A stretch of 64,000 nt of DNA, taken from contig NZ_CP157276.1 in the NCBI RefSeq assembly GCF_040024445.1, forward strand, positions 1,798,001 to 1,862,000, written 5' to 3'. Made by a program: the position numbers and the translations under genes. Positions 9,345 through 18,653 of this stretch are shown here, in pieces. The number at the start of each line of letters is the position of its first letter. Position 1 is the stretch's first letter. This DNA is from Prescottella soli (GTDB lineage: Bacteria; Actinomycetota; Actinomycetes; Mycobacteriales; Mycobacteriaceae). Below the pieces are notes generated by a model. The model had not been told where the DNA came from. It searched no databases and saw only the letters and a list, made by a program, of their open reading frames with translations.

Positions 9345-9360
9345 AGCGTTCAGCGGCCCG

Positions 9361-10860
9361 TCAGCTGTGCGCGGGGACGGATTCGTCGCCAGCAGCCTGG
9401 GAAGCGTCCGGAACCGGTTGCCCCTTGCGGGGATTGACGAAGAAGAGGACAACCGCGAAACCGAGCATCAGGACCGCGGCGGGCAGCATCGCCGACTGCG
9501 ACATGGCGTTCGCGAACGGCTCCCGCACCATCGCCGGCAACTGGCCGCCCTGGAAGTGCGCCTCCCCGACCTTCACGCCGCCGACGCCGAGGGTCGACAA
9601 CTCCGAGGTGATCCGCGAGGTCATGAGCGCGCCCATCGCGGCGCTACCGAGCACCGCACCGACCTGACGGGTGGTGTTGTAGACGCCCGAGCCGGCGCCG
9701 ACGTGCGCGACGGGCAGGTTCCGCGTCGCGGTGGCGGACAGCGGCGCCCAGATGAACGCGTTGGACGCACCGATGATCGCCATCGGGATCAGGATCTTCC
9801 AGACCGGCGTGGTCGGGGTCAGCTCGACGGCCAGCCAGAACGTGGCCAGCGCGAACGCCAGGAAGCCCGGACCGGCGATGTAGCGGGGGTGCGCCTTGTC
9901 GACGAGACGCCCGACGAACGGCGCGAGGATGCCGGTCACGATCGCCATCGGAGCCATGAGCAACGCCGAACGCGTCGGCGACAGCCCGGTCACGCTCTGC
10001 GCATAGAACATGAACGGCAGCATGACGGAGGTGATCGAGAAACCCATGGTCGCGATGCCGAGGTTCGCGACCGAGAAGTTGCGATCCTTGAACAGCTCCA
10101 ACGGAACCAGCGGCTCGTTGCGGTTGACCTTCTGCCACCACACGAACGCGATCATCACCACGACGCCGGCCCCGATCAGGCCCCACGCGCGGCCATCCCA
10201 GTCGTACGAGTTGCCCTCCTGCAGCCCGAAGACGATGCAGAACAGTCCGATCGCACTGAGCGCGACGCCGATCAGGTCGAACTTGTGATTGTTGGTCGGC
10301 AACGAGGGAACCAGGCGCCATGCGAGGACGAAACCGATGACACCGACCGGGACGTTGACGATGAAGATCCACTGCCAGCCGAGGTTGTCGACGAGCACAC
10401 CGCCGAGGATCGGACCGACCAACGTCGCGACACCGGCCACCGAACCCCACAGGCCCATCGCGGTACCGCGCTTGTCCGGCGGGAAGATTCGCGTGATGAC
10501 CGCCATCGTCTGCGGCGTCATCATCGCCGCGCCGAGTCCCTGGAAGACGCGGGCGACGATGAGCATCTCGATTCCACCGGACAGGCCGCACCACAGGGAC
10601 GCGAGGGTGAACACGACCAGACCGACCAGGTACAGGTTCTTGGGCCCGAACCGGTCACCGAGGCGTCCGGTCACCAGCAGTGGCACCGCGTACGCGAGCA
10701 GGTACGCGCTCGTCACCCACACGACGGCGTTGACGTCGGTATTCAGGTCCGCGGTGATGACCGGATTGGCGACGGCGACGATCGTGCTGTCGACGAGGAT
10801 CATGAAGAAGCCCAGACAGAGGGCCCACAGGGCCGGCCACGGCCGGAAGTCGGTTTTCAT
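9361..10860 (-). CDS. MFS drug efflux transporter, DHA2 (14-TM) family
   Basis: Proton-driven exporter in the cytoplasmic membrane. About 14 hydrophobic segments run through 499 residues. The cytoplasmic motif A is visible as GRLGDRFGPKNLY between helices 2 and 3, and WQWIFIVNVPVG matches the DHA2 signature after helix 5. The start ATG at 10860 overlaps by one base (TGATG) with the stop of the PadR gene, so the two form an operon and the pump is very probably PadR-regulated. The substrate is not predictable; QacA/EmrB-type cationic drugs are typical for the family. Confidence 0.92.
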   Translation of the reverse strand: MKTDFRPWPALWALCLGFFMILVDSTIVAVANPVITADLNTDVNAVVWVTSAYLLAYAVPLLVTGRLGDRFGPKNLYLVGLVVFTLASLWCGLSGGIEMLIVARVFQGLGAAMMTPQTMAVITRIFPPDKRGTAMGLWGSVAGVATLVGPILGGVLVDNLGWQWIFIVNVPVGVIGFVLAWRLVPSLPTNNHKFDLIGVALSAIGLFCIVFGLQEGNSYDWDGRAWGLIGAGVVVMIAFVWWQKVNRNEPLVPLELFKDRNFSVANLGIATMGFSITSVMLPFMFYAQSVTGLSPTRSALLMAPMAIVTGILAPFVGRLVDKAHPRYIAGPGFLAFALATFWLAVELTPTTPVWKILIPMAIIGASNAFIWAPLSATATRNLPVAHVGAGSGVYNTTRQVGAVLGSAAMGALMTSRITSELSTLGVGGVKVGEAHFQGGQLPAMVREPFANAMSQSAMLPAAVLMLGFAVVLFFVNPRKGQPVPDASQAAGDESVPAHS

Positions 10861-11480
10861 CAGTTGCCCTTCTGATCTGCGAGCCTCGCGGACTCGAGGA
10901 GTTCGTCCGTCACCCACGGGATGTCACCACTGCGGATGCGGTCGGCGAGGGTACGCAGCCAGTCGAGTTCTGCCTGCGTCATCGCCCGGATGTACGAGAA
11001 CGGGATCGTGAACAGTTCCGGGACCTCTCGATCCCGTGCGAACTCGAACAGATCGTCGAGTTCGGAGAGGTTGGCGACGAGAGTCTCGATCCGACGCTCG
11101 AGCAGGCCGAGGGCCTGGTCGGACTCGAGGTTGTGCAACTCCGCGAGCCCGAGCGTGAACTGGGGGTACTCGGGTACCGGGGCCGCGACGATCTCGGCGA
11201 CCCGCTCGCGCACCGCGCGTCGTCCCGCGACGGTGATCTCGTAGGTGGTCCGCTCCGGCCGGTTCCCCTGCCGGTCGGTGCCCAGTACCGCCACCAGTCC
11301 GTCGCGTTCGAGTCGCTCCACGGCGTGGTACAGCGAACCGGGGCGAACCTTGACGATGCGGTCCTTCCGGCGGGCGACGAGAAGTTGGCACATCTCGTAC
11401 GGGTGCATGGGCCGCTCGAACAGCAGCGCGAGCACCGAGATTCCGAGGGGTGTGGCCGACCGCGGTAGCACCGTCACCAC
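10860..11480 (-). CDS. PadR family transcriptional regulator
   Basis: 206-residue PadR repressor with a C-terminal helical dimerisation domain (the larger PadR/Vir type). The winged helix covers about residues 10-90: FERPMHPYEM, then PGSLYHAVERLERDGLV and the wing before TYEITVAGRRAV. It starts at GTG, 17 bases downstream of a near-perfect inverted repeat, and is coupled by TGATG to the efflux gene. Drug-responsive autorepression of the regulator-pump operon is the likely mode, as in LmrR-LmrCD. Confidence 0.9.
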   Translation of the reverse strand: MVTVLPRSATPLGISVLALLFERPMHPYEMCQLLVARRKDRIVKVRPGSLYHAVERLERDGLVAVLGTDRQGNRPERTTYEITVAGRRAVRERVAEIVAAPVPEYPQFTLGLAELHNLESDQALGLLERRIETLVANLSELDDLFEFARDREVPELFTIPFSYIRAMTQAELDWLRTLADRIRSGDIPWVTDELLESARLADQKGN

Positions 11481-11496
11481 CCCGCTTCCACATCAA

Positions 11497-11514
11497 ATAT
11501 TCCGCGTGGAATAT
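11497..11514. promoter_or_regulatory. Candidate PadR operator
   Basis: ATATTCC-GCGT-GGAATAT, perfect 7-base arms with a 4-base spacer, AT-rich against a GC-rich background, 17 bases upstream of the padR start. It probably overlaps the promoter of the padR-efflux operon. Confidence 0.7.
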
Positions 11515-11584
11515 ACGGCCGCGCGAACCCCTCGGGCAATGCCGTTCACCGCCTGTGACGAGGAACACCGCGGCCCCGGACGCG

Positions 11585-12421
11585 TCAGCCGAACGCGTCG
11601 GGGTCCGGGCCGAGCCGCCCGTCGGGCCTGTCGAGGGAGCTGATCGCGAACATGTCGTCGGCGGTCAACTCGAAATCGAAGACGTCGAAATTGCTCGCGA
11701 TGCGTGCCGGGGTCACCGACTTGGGGATGACGACGTTGCCGAGCTGGATGTGCCAGCGCAGGACGATCTGCGCCGGGGTCCGGCCGTGCGCCTCGGCGAG
11801 GGCGCGGATCGTCGGATTCCCGAGGGCGGCGCCCTGCCCCAGCGGACTCCACGCCTCCGTCACGACGCCCATGTCGGCGTGCACCGAGCGCATCTGCGAC
11901 TGCGCGAACTCGGGATGCAGCTCGATCTGGTTGAGCACGGGCGCCTCCCCGACCGCCTCGACCAACCGTTCGAGATTCCGGGCGGTGAAGTTGGAGACGC
12001 CGATCGAGCGGATCCGGCCGTCGGCCTTCAACTGCTGGAAGGCCTTGAAGCTGTCGACGTAGCGATCCTGCGCGGGCGCCGGCCAGTGGATCAGGTACAG
12101 GTCGAGATAGTCGAGCCCGAGGCGCGCGAGACTGTCGTCGAAGGCCCGCAGGGTCGAGTCGTAGCCCTGATCGGCGTTCCACAGCTTGGTGGTGACGAAG
12201 AGGTCCTTGCGGGCGACACCGGAATCCGCGATCGCCCGACCGGTTCCGGTCTCGTTCTCGTAGATGCGGGCGGTGTCGATACTTCGGTATCCCACCTTCA
12301 ACGCCTCGGAGACGGCGGCGTACGCCTGGTCGTCGGGCACCTGGAACACCCCGAACCCCAGCTGCGGAATCGAATTGCCGTCGCCCAGGGCGACGGCGGG
12401 TACGGAACCGATGGAAGTCAT
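11585..12421 (-). CDS. Aldo/keto reductase (AKR5-like)
   Basis: NADPH-dependent carbonyl reductase with a TIM-barrel fold. The catalytic tetrad is complete: Asp49 and Tyr54 in [11 protein letters not shown], Lys79 in TTKLW and His112 in LYLIHWP. The C-terminal cofactor signature [13 protein letters not shown] is present. Length (278 aa) and the 2,5-diketo-gluconate-reductase-like sequence are normal for bacterial AKR5 enzymes. I chose the ATG at 12421, where homology starts, over an upstream in-frame ATG. The physiological substrate is unknown. It is divergent from a methyltransferase gene. Confidence 0.92.
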   Translation of the reverse strand: MTSIGSVPAVALGDGNSIPQLGFGVFQVPDDQAYAAVSEALKVGYRSIDTARIYENETGTGRAIADSGVARKDLFVTTKLWNADQGYDSTLRAFDDSLARLGLDYLDLYLIHWPAPAQDRYVDSFKAFQQLKADGRIRSIGVSNFTARNLERLVEAVGEAPVLNQIELHPEFAQSQMRSVHADMGVVTEAWSPLGQGAALGNPTIRALAEAHGRTPAQIVLRWHIQLGNVVIPKSVTPARIASNFDVFDFELTADDMFAISSLDRPDGRLGPDPDAFG

Positions 12422-12555
12422 ATCCGGGCAACCAGCGCGACGCCCCCATGTGTTCCCACCATCCCAACAAGTGGACACCACGGTTCCGTTGCGCGACCCC
12501 CGCCGCGGGGCCTACGTTCGATCCGACTGGTCTGATCGCCCGAGAGGGGCGGGCA

Positions 12556-13155
12556 ATGAACCTCGCCTACCGGCTGGCGTACCGACTCGGCCTCACCCCA
12601 TGGGAGCACGCCGGGCGCGTCTTCGCCGACCAGCTCGCGACCCTGCTCGGTGCCGTCGCGCCGCCCGCGGCCGGCGCGAAGGCCCTCGACCTCGGCTGCG
12701 GCACCGGCGACCACTCGATCGAGCTCGGGATCCGCGGGTGGTCGGTCACCGGGGTGGACGCCGTCCCCCTCGCGATCGATCGGGCACGCGCGAAACTGCC
12801 CATCGCCGGCGCCGACGTCCGGTTCGTGCTCGGCGACGTCGTCAACCTCCCCGCATACGTCGAGCGCGGATACGCCCTGGCACTCGACGTCGGCTGCTTC
12901 CACGGACTCGGCGACGACCAGCGCGCCGCGTACGGCGCCGGGCTCACCGCAGTCACCGAGCCCGGCGCCCAGCTGGTGTTGTTCTCCTTCTCGCCCGGCC
13001 GGCGCGGCCCGCTGCCGCGCGGCGCGTCCCGCGCCGATGTGGAGCGGGCGCTCGGCGGGTGGACCGTCGTCGGCGACACCGCGATGGACACCGTCGGCGC
13101 ACCCTGGCTGCTCGCCACGACCGAACCGAGATTCTTCCGGCTCGTCCGCCGCTGA
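12556..13155 (+). CDS. Class I SAM-dependent methyltransferase
   Basis: About 199 residues. The SAM-binding motif [12 protein letters not shown], starts at about residue 44; the acidic end of strand 2 (GVDAVPLAI) and a motif with GDVVNLP follow, as in ubiE/methyltransferase-25 type enzymes. It starts at an ATG preceded by GAGAGGGGCGGG. The small size and the lack of an extra substrate domain point to a small-molecule substrate, which I cannot name. It is followed after 41 bases by an LLM flavin enzyme on the same strand. Confidence 0.82.
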   Translation: MNLAYRLAYRLGLTPWEHAGRVFADQLATLLGAVAPPAAGAKALDLGCGTGDHSIELGIRGWSVTGVDAVPLAIDRARAKLPIAGADVRFVLGDVVNLPAYVERGYALALDVGCFHGLGDDQRAAYGAGLTAVTEPGAQLVLFSFSPGRRGPLPRGASRADVERALGGWTVVGDTAMDTVGAPWLLATTEPRFFRLVRR

Positions 13156-13196
13156 CCGGCCGGAACATTTCGCTGTGCGAACGGGTTGACGTCGGG

Positions 13197-14234
13197 GTGA
13201 CGCCCCAGCTCTCCGTACTCGACCTGTCCCCCATCGCCAAGGGATCCACCGTCGGCCAAGCGCTCCGCAACACGCTCGAGCTGGCCCGTGCCACCGAGAA
13301 GCTCGGCTATCACCGCTTCTGGCTCGCCGAACACCACTCGATGCCGGGCATCGCCAGTTCGGCACCCGCGGTGATGATCGGGCAGGTCGCCGCCGTCACC
13401 GACACCATCCGGGTCGGGTCGGGCGGTGTGATGCTGCCCAACCACGCGCCGCTCGTCGTCGCCGAACAGTTCGGCACCCTCGACGCGCTGTACCCGGATC
13501 GGATCGACCTGGGCATCGGCCGTGCGCCCGGCACCGACCAGGTGACCGCGCACGCGTTGCGCCGGCAGGCCGATCCGCTCGACGCCGACGAGTTCCCGCA
13601 GCAGCTGGCGCACCTGCGGGCGTTCATCGACGACGGCTTCCCAGCGGACCACCCGTACGCGGCGATCACCGCGGTGCCCGGCCTCGGAGCCGGGGTTGCA
13701 ATGTGGCTGCTCGGGTCGAGCACCTACAGCGCCCAGGTCGCCGGCATCCTCGGACTGCCGTTCGCGTTCGCGCGGCACTTCTCGCCCGCCCAGACCATGC
13801 CGGCGCTGCGGGCGTACCGGGAGTCGTTCCGGCCGTCGGAGATACTCGACGAGCCGTACGCGATGCTGACGGTGACCGTGATGGCGGCGGACGACGACGA
13901 ACGCGCCCGCTACCTCGCCGCGCCGATGAAGCTCTCGATGGCCCGGCTGCGCGCGAACGATCCCGGCCAATTCCCCAGCCCCGAGGAGGCCGCGGCCAAT
14001 CCGCTGACCCCGGAACAGGAACGGCTCGTCGCGGGGTCGTCGGCCGCTTACATCGTCGGCGGGCCGCGGAAGGTGTACGACGAACTGGACGCGCTCGTGG
14101 AGATGACGGGCGCCGACGAGATCATGATCGGTTCGACGATGTTCGACCTGGCCGACCGGATCCGCAGCTACGAGATCTGCGCCGCGTGGGGGGACATGTC
14201 CGGCACCGGAAAGCAGTCCCGGCCAGTGGAATAG
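13197..14234 (+). CDS. Luciferase-like (LLM) flavin-dependent oxidoreductase, MsnO8 type
   Basis: 345-residue TIM-barrel oxidoreductase of the bacterial-luciferase superfamily. The N-terminus [12 protein letters not shown], the core [19 protein letters not shown] and [14 protein letters not shown] are typical of the MsnO8-like LLM group that uses FMNH2. A GTG at 13197 is the only reasonable start next to the homologous region. It is probably co-transcribed with the preceding methyltransferase and perhaps the SDR 80 bases downstream. The substrate is unknown. Confidence 0.87.
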   Translation: MTPQLSVLDLSPIAKGSTVGQALRNTLELARATEKLGYHRFWLAEHHSMPGIASSAPAVMIGQVAAVTDTIRVGSGGVMLPNHAPLVVAEQFGTLDALYPDRIDLGIGRAPGTDQVTAHALRRQADPLDADEFPQQLAHLRAFIDDGFPADHPYAAITAVPGLGAGVAMWLLGSSTYSAQVAGILGLPFAFARHFSPAQTMPALRAYRESFRPSEILDEPYAMLTVTVMAADDDERARYLAAPMKLSMARLRANDPGQFPSPEEAAANPLTPEQERLVAGSSAAYIVGGPRKVYDELDALVEMTGADEIMIGSTMFDLADRIRSYEICAAWGDMSGTGKQSRPVE

Positions 14235-14314
14235 CCGCAGAAAGACGGTGCAGGTCACACGATACTCGTGCGCACATTCCCGAACCGCGGGATCGAACAC
14301 GAGGGGATCGATAC

Positions 14315-15112
14315 ATGATCGACGCAGCCAAGTACGGGCCGTGGGCCGTCATCGCCGGCGGCTCCGAGGGCGTCGGCGAGGAGTTCGCCGTTCAGCTCGC
14401 CGATGCCGGCCTGAACCTGGTGCTGTTGGCGCGCAAGCCGGAGCCGCTCGAGGCAACGGCGGAGAAGGCCCGCGCGAAGGGCGTCGAGGTCCGGACACTG
14501 ACCGTGGACCTGACTGCCGCGGACATGCTCGACAAGATCCGCAGCGTCACCGACGGACTCGAGGTGGGTCTGCTCGTCTACAACGCGGGCGCCAACACCT
14601 ACGGCCACGAGTTCGTCACCGGCGACCTCGACCGCTTCCAGCAGGTGATCGACCTCAACATCACCGGCCAGCTCAGGCTGATCCAGCACTTCGGCGCACC
14701 GATGAAGGAGCGTCGCCGCGGCGGCCTGCTGCTGGTCGGTTCCATGGCCGGCTTCCTCGGCTCGGCCCAGATCAGCATCTACGCGGGCGTGAAGTCGTTC
14801 TGCCGCACCTTCGCCGAGGGTCTGTGGCTCGAGATGCGCGAGTACGACGTCGATGTCCTCGAGATGGTCCTCGGCGTCACCCGCACCCCGGCGATGGCCC
14901 GCGCCGGACTCAACATGGACATCCCCGGCCTGAACGTCTCGGAGCCCGCGGACGTGGCCGCGCAGGCCCTCGCGAACCTGGGCAACGGCCCCGTCGCGGT
15001 CGCGAAGGGCAACGAGCGCGCCGTCGAGAAGCGCAGCGGCGGCAACCGCGCCGAGCTTCTGCTGGCCGCGCAGTCCGCATCGAAGGCGATGCTGCCACCG
15101 GAATCGAAGTAG
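14315..15112 (+). CDS. Short-chain dehydrogenase/reductase
   Basis: 265-residue NAD(P)-dependent oxidoreductase. The nucleotide motif is GGSEGVGEE (about residues 15-23), the structural NAG is at 90-92, and the catalytic triad is Ser143 (GSMAG), Tyr156 and Lys160 (YAGVKSF). The acidic/basic pattern after strand 2 (ARKPEPLE) suggests NADPH. The glycine motif has Glu where many SDRs have Gly or Ser. The start at 14315 follows GAGGGGATC. It is followed by a strong bidirectional terminator. Confidence 0.88.
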   Translation: MIDAAKYGPWAVIAGGSEGVGEEFAVQLADAGLNLVLLARKPEPLEATAEKARAKGVEVRTLTVDLTAADMLDKIRSVTDGLEVGLLVYNAGANTYGHEFVTGDLDRFQQVIDLNITGQLRLIQHFGAPMKERRRGGLLLVGSMAGFLGSAQISIYAGVKSFCRTFAEGLWLEMREYDVDVLEMVLGVTRTPAMARAGLNMDIPGLNVSEPADVAAQALANLGNGPVAVAKGNERAVEKRSGGNRAELLLAAQSASKAMLPPESK

Positions 15113-15123
15113 CCCAGCACTTT

Positions 15124-15159
15124 CCTGGGGTCGGCCGCGACAGCGCGGTCGACCCCAGG
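15124..15159. terminator. Bidirectional hairpin terminator
   Basis: 16-base arms starting CCTGGGGTCG and ending CGACCCCAGG, with one mismatch and a 4-base ACAG loop, between two convergent SDR genes. Confidence 0.8.
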
Positions 15160-15176
15160 CCTGTTGCCTCGGGCGG

Positions 15177-16100
15177 TCAGCGGCCGACGTGCCGCTCGGA
15201 CAACTCCCACAACGCGGCCGCGGTCTCCGGATCGACGGCGTGGTCGGCGGCCCGGTCGATCCGGCAGTCGGACAGATACGCGGCGCTCTCGGACGTGAGT
15301 TCGGGGGCACTGGCCGCCCACACCGACGTGGCCGCCGCCGCGGGAATCGACTTGAGGTTGGCCAGCAGGCCCGGCTTGCCGGCACTCATCCGCTTCATCT
15401 CGGCGAAGTCGTCGCGCGACATGTGCCGGGACAGCCCGGTGGCGCACACGCCGGGGTGCACCGCGAATGCGTGGATCCCATTGCCCGCGTGCCGTCTTCG
15501 AAGCTCGACGGTCATGAGGACGTTGGCAGCCTTGGACTGCCCGTATGCGACGAACTTGTCGTACGGGCGCTGCAGGAAGTTCGGATCATCGAGGTCGACC
15601 GCGTGCGCGCGGTGCGCGTCGGAGGACACCGTCACCACCCGCGACGCCGACCCGGAGCGCTCCGCCGCGGACCGCAGGTTCGGCAGCAGCGACGCGGTCA
15701 GCAGGAAGTGTCCCAGATGGTTGGTCCCGAACTGCAATTCGAACCCGTCGGCGGTCCGCCCGAACGGCGTGTACATCACGCCCGCGTTGTTGATCAGCAG
15801 GTCGATCGGCCGCGTCCCGATGCGGTCGGCCGCGGTGCGGACGCTCGACAGGTCGGCCAGATCCATTGCGACGGAGGACAGTTCCGCACCGGGGACGGCT
15901 CGCCGGATCTCGTCCGCCACGGCAGCCGCGGCATCACCGTCGCGGGCCGCGAGGATCACCGCCGCACCGGCTGCTGCCAACGCGCGGGCCGTCTCTCCAC
16001 CGAGACCGCTCGTCACGCCGGTCACCAACGCCGTGCGGCCACCCAGATCGACGCCGGCGAGGACGTCGTCGGTGGTGGAGTCGGGTCCGAAGCCGTTCAT
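15177..16100 (-). CDS. Short-chain dehydrogenase (retinol-dehydrogenase-like), last gene of a four-gene operon
   Basis: 307-residue SDR. The motif TGVTSGLG (residues 27-34), NNAGVMY (104-110) and catalytic Ser160, Tyr186 and Lys190 (YGQSK) are all present. The layout is that of the WW-domain-oxidoreductase/retinol-dehydrogenase-like SDRs common in Mycobacteriales. Its ATG overlaps the crotonase stop by four bases (ATGA), so it is co-translated with that gene. It probably oxidises or reduces a lipid or steroid intermediate handled by the operon; this is inferred from its neighbours. Confidence 0.9.
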   Translation of the reverse strand: MNGFGPDSTTDDVLAGVDLGGRTALVTGVTSGLGGETARALAAAGAAVILAARDGDAAAAVADEIRRAVPGAELSSVAMDLADLSSVRTAADRIGTRPIDLLINNAGVMYTPFGRTADGFELQFGTNHLGHFLLTASLLPNLRSAAERSGSASRVVTVSSDAHRAHAVDLDDPNFLQRPYDKFVAYGQSKAANVLMTVELRRRHAGNGIHAFAVHPGVCATGLSRHMSRDDFAEMKRMSAGKPGLLANLKSIPAAAATSVWAASAPELTSESAAYLSDCRIDRAADHAVDPETAAALWELSERHVGR

Positions 16101-16906
16101 TCCCAAGGCAGTTCCTTCCAGTCGGCCGACACACTCGCGGTCCAGTCGGGGTTGCGGCGATCGAGGAAGGCTCGCACGCCCTCGGCCGCGTCGGCGGTGC
16201 CCATGACCCGGTGATGCAGTTCGGTCTCGTGGTCGGCGACCTGCTGCGGCGTGAATCCGTACCGCGCGGTGTCCCACAGCAGGCGTTTGCTCAGCGCCGC
16301 CGACATCGGAGCCACGTTGGTCGCGATGTCCCGCGCCATCGCCAGCGCGGCCGGCAGGACCTCCTCGGCAGGCAGGCTGCGACTCGCGATCCCCAGCCGC
16401 ACCGCTTCCGGGCCGTCGAACGTCCTTCCCGTGAGCAGGATCTCGGCCGCCGCGGCCATACCCGCCGCGCGCGGAACCGTCCAGTGCGCCATCGCATCCG
16501 GGACGACGCCGCGGCGCACCTGCGGGATCGCGTACTTCGCGTCGTCGGCGACGATGCGGACGTCGGCCTGCATCGCGAGGGTCAGTCCGATGCCGATCGC
16601 GTGCCCGTTCACGGCCGCGATCACCGGCTTGCGCAGGTCGAACGCGGGCGGATCGACCGGGGACGCGGAGAACCCGTCCTCCGTCGGTGCGGCGAACGTC
16701 CCGCTGCCCGCCGTCAGGTCGGCACCCGCGCAGAACGCCGGCGGTGTCCCCGTGAGCACGACGACGCGGACGGCGTCGTCTGCGTCGAGCTCCCGGTAGA
16801 GGGCGCCGAGTCGGCGTCCCATCTCGCCGGTGAAGGCGTTGCGCTGCCGCGGTCGGTGGAGCGTGAGGACCGCGACGCCGTCGGCGATCTCGACGAGGAC
16901 GCTCAC
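16097..16906 (-). CDS. Enoyl-CoA hydratase/isomerase (crotonase) family protein
   Basis: 269-residue crotonase-fold protein. The oxyanion hole is formed by FCAGADL (about 58-64) and GHAIGIG (101-107). The position of the first catalytic glutamate of classical hydratases (in the PEI segment) is Gln129 here (IPQVRRG), while the second Glu (AAEILLTG, near 157) is kept. It may therefore be an isomerase, a retro-Claisen enzyme or a specialised hydratase. It starts at a GTG that overlaps the LLM stop by four bases (GTGA). It is part of a TetR-controlled operon. Confidence 0.88.
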   Translation of the reverse strand: MSVLVEIADGVAVLTLHRPRQRNAFTGEMGRRLGALYRELDADDAVRVVVLTGTPPAFCAGADLTAGSGTFAAPTEDGFSASPVDPPAFDLRKPVIAAVNGHAIGIGLTLAMQADVRIVADDAKYAIPQVRRGVVPDAMAHWTVPRAAGMAAAAEILLTGRTFDGPEAVRLGIASRSLPAEEVLPAALAMARDIATNVAPMSAALSKRLLWDTARYGFTPQQVADHETELHHRVMGTADAAEGVRAFLDRRNPDWTASVSADWKELPWE

Positions 16907-17919
16907 CGCGTCGGCGCCTTCACTGCCGCGACCAGTTCGGCAATGTGCTCCTCGCGCACCGGGTATCCGGGGAAGTAGCAGCACACCCGATCGGCGTGAT
17001 CGCCGAACCGCGCGACGATCTGCGCGGCGCATTCCTCGGGCGTGCCGTGCACCGCGAGGGTCGCGAGCATCGTGTCGTCGATCATGTCGGTCATGGCCGC
17101 GAACTCGCCCTGCTTCGACAGTGCGTTGAGCCGCGGTTGCAGATCCGCCCACCCCTCGACCTCGAGGACCGGCCGGTACGCGGGTGTCGACCCGTAGAAC
17201 GCGAGCAGCCCCCGCACCCCACGCGACGCCGCGTCGAGCTCCTCCGGGGTGCCGCCGACACCGACGATCACCTGCGGGTAGATCGCGAGGTCCTCGCGGC
17301 TGCGCCGACCGCGTTCGAGGCCCTCCTCCACCGCCGGCAGCGTCCGTTCGCGGAAGTGCCGGACGCTGTTGAACGGCATCACCAGCAGCCCGTCGGCCAC
17401 CTCGGCGGCGGTTCGGGTCATCAGCGGCCCGAGCGCACCGAGGCAGATCGGCGGCGGGCCGTACGGGTTGGGACCGGGATCGAACGTCGGAGGCATCAAC
17501 GTGTGCGTGGTGAACTCGCCCTCGAAACGCAACCGCGAATTGCCCTCCCACGCATCGAAGATCGCCTTCAGCGCGAGCACCGTCTCCCGCATCCGCGCGG
17601 CGGGACGCGACCACTGCGCGCCGTAGCGCTTCTCGATGTGCGGACGGATCTGGGAACCGAGGCCGAGCCGGAAGCGGCCACGGCTCAGCGTCTGCAGGTC
17701 GTAAGCGGTGTGCGCCAGGTGCATCGGACTGCGCGGCAGCGCGATCGCGACGTTCGTCATCAGGTCCACGTCCACCGCGGCCGCCGCCGCGACCAGCGGC
17801 AGGAAGACATCGTGGGGACCCTCGAACGTGAACAGCCCGTCCACGCCGAGCGCAACGAGCTCGCGTGCCCGTCGGGCCGCGTTCTCCGGTCGCCCGTCGA
17901 GCTGAACATCCACCTTCAT
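16903..17919 (-). CDS. LLM class F420-dependent oxidoreductase (TIGR03617-like)
   Basis: 338-residue luciferase-like oxidoreductase of the mycobacterial F420-binding type. It starts MKVDVQLDGR and shows GLFTFEGPHDVFLPL, RFRLGLGSQIRPHIEKRYG and the glycine-rich PPPICLGALGP strand, all characteristic of this subgroup. F420 use is inferred from family membership, not from a defining residue. The ATG at 17919 overlaps the TetR stop by four bases. Together with the crotonase and SDR it suggests a CoA-linked lipid or sterol side-chain pathway. Confidence 0.88.
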   Translation of the reverse strand: MKVDVQLDGRPENAARRARELVALGVDGLFTFEGPHDVFLPLVAAAAAVDVDLMTNVAIALPRSPMHLAHTAYDLQTLSRGRFRLGLGSQIRPHIEKRYGAQWSRPAARMRETVLALKAIFDAWEGNSRLRFEGEFTTHTLMPPTFDPGPNPYGPPPICLGALGPLMTRTAAEVADGLLVMPFNSVRHFRERTLPAVEEGLERGRRSREDLAIYPQVIVGVGGTPEELDAASRGVRGLLAFYGSTPAYRPVLEVEGWADLQPRLNALSKQGEFAAMTDMIDDTMLATLAVHGTPEECAAQIVARFGDHADRVCCYFPGYPVREEHIAELVAAVKAPTR

Positions 17920-18533
17920 GACGGTTCCGCCTCGGTCGCCGTGTCGCGCCCGGATCCGTGGCATGCGAGGACGTGCAGCGCGTCGCCCAGTGCTCCCGCG
18001 AAGGCGTCGGACTCCCTACCGCCCTTGACCAATCCGCGCACCGACGTGGTCCCGGTGAGGATCTCGAAGAGGATCGACGCGTCCACGGGTGCAAGAATCT
18101 CGCCCCGCTCGGCGGCGAGCTCGAGGCGGGCGGCGAACGACTCGAACGCCGGTGCCTGTCGCGCGAGCAGGCGGGCGCGATCGACGTCGGACTGGGCGTC
18201 GCCCAGCAGACCGGGGATGCCGGCGCGGGCCGCGGGACTGGACGCGCGGGCCACGAACACGCTCGCCCACGCCCGGAGGTCGGCCCGGAGGTCGTCGGTG
18301 GCCTCGGGGAGCCCGTCGGCCGCGGGCCCGTGGATCGCGTCCTCGATCAGGGCCTCGCGACTGGGCCAGCGACGGTAGATCGCGGGCGTGCTCACGTCCG
18401 CCCGTCGCGCGATGGCCATGAGGGTTGTCTGTTGGTACCCGACTTCGCCGAGCAATCCTCGGGCCGCAACGAGGACCGCGTGATCCTTGCCGGGGTCCCG
18501 CGGCCGACCGACACGGGGAGCGTTCGCGTTCAT
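17916..18533 (-). CDS. TetR family regulator of the LLM-crotonase-SDR operon
   Basis: 205 residues, with an N-terminal helix-turn-helix (about 18-62; TTLMAIARRADVSTPAIYRRWPSREAL is the HTH stretch, here spanning residues 37-59) and a TetR_C-type ligand domain. It is the first gene of an operon in which all three downstream junctions are 4-base overlaps, so the regulator is made in step with the enzymes it probably controls. I found no convincing palindrome in the 120 bases between it and the divergent ABC-F gene. Confidence 0.88.
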   Translation of the reverse strand: MNANAPRVGRPRDPGKDHAVLVAARGLLGEVGYQQTTLMAIARRADVSTPAIYRRWPSREALIEDAIHGPAADGLPEATDDLRADLRAWASVFVARASSPAARAGIPGLLGDAQSDVDRARLLARQAPAFESFAARLELAAERGEILAPVDASILFEILTGTTSVRGLVKGGRESDAFAGALGDALHVLACHGSGRDTATEAEPS

Positions 18534-18641
18534 TACATTTCATGCTAGGACGTTACTTCGGGGTCCCGGAGCGAATCCGCGAAATCGGTCGAGCCGCCCA
18601 TGGCCGGGGCACCGGCGCGAGGTGACCGCGGCTCCACCAGG

Positions 18642-18647
18642 GATAAT
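18642..18647 (+). promoter_or_regulatory. -10 element of a probable leaderless ABC-F transcript
   Basis: GATAAT ends six bases before the GTG at 18654. With the usual distance from -10 to transcription start, the mRNA would begin at or next to the start codon. No ribosome binding site precedes the GTG. Confidence 0.5.
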
Positions 18648-18653
18648 CGCCTC

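Noticed and set aside
9328-10875. A 515-codon plus-strand frame opposite the DHA2 efflux gene
   Set aside because: Highly charged His/Arg/Asp composition typical of antisense of membrane proteins; no ribosome site.
12567-14300. A 577-codon minus-strand frame across the methyltransferase and LLM genes
   Set aside because: Its translation is Arg/Gly/Asp-rich without motifs, while both plus-strand genes have family signatures.
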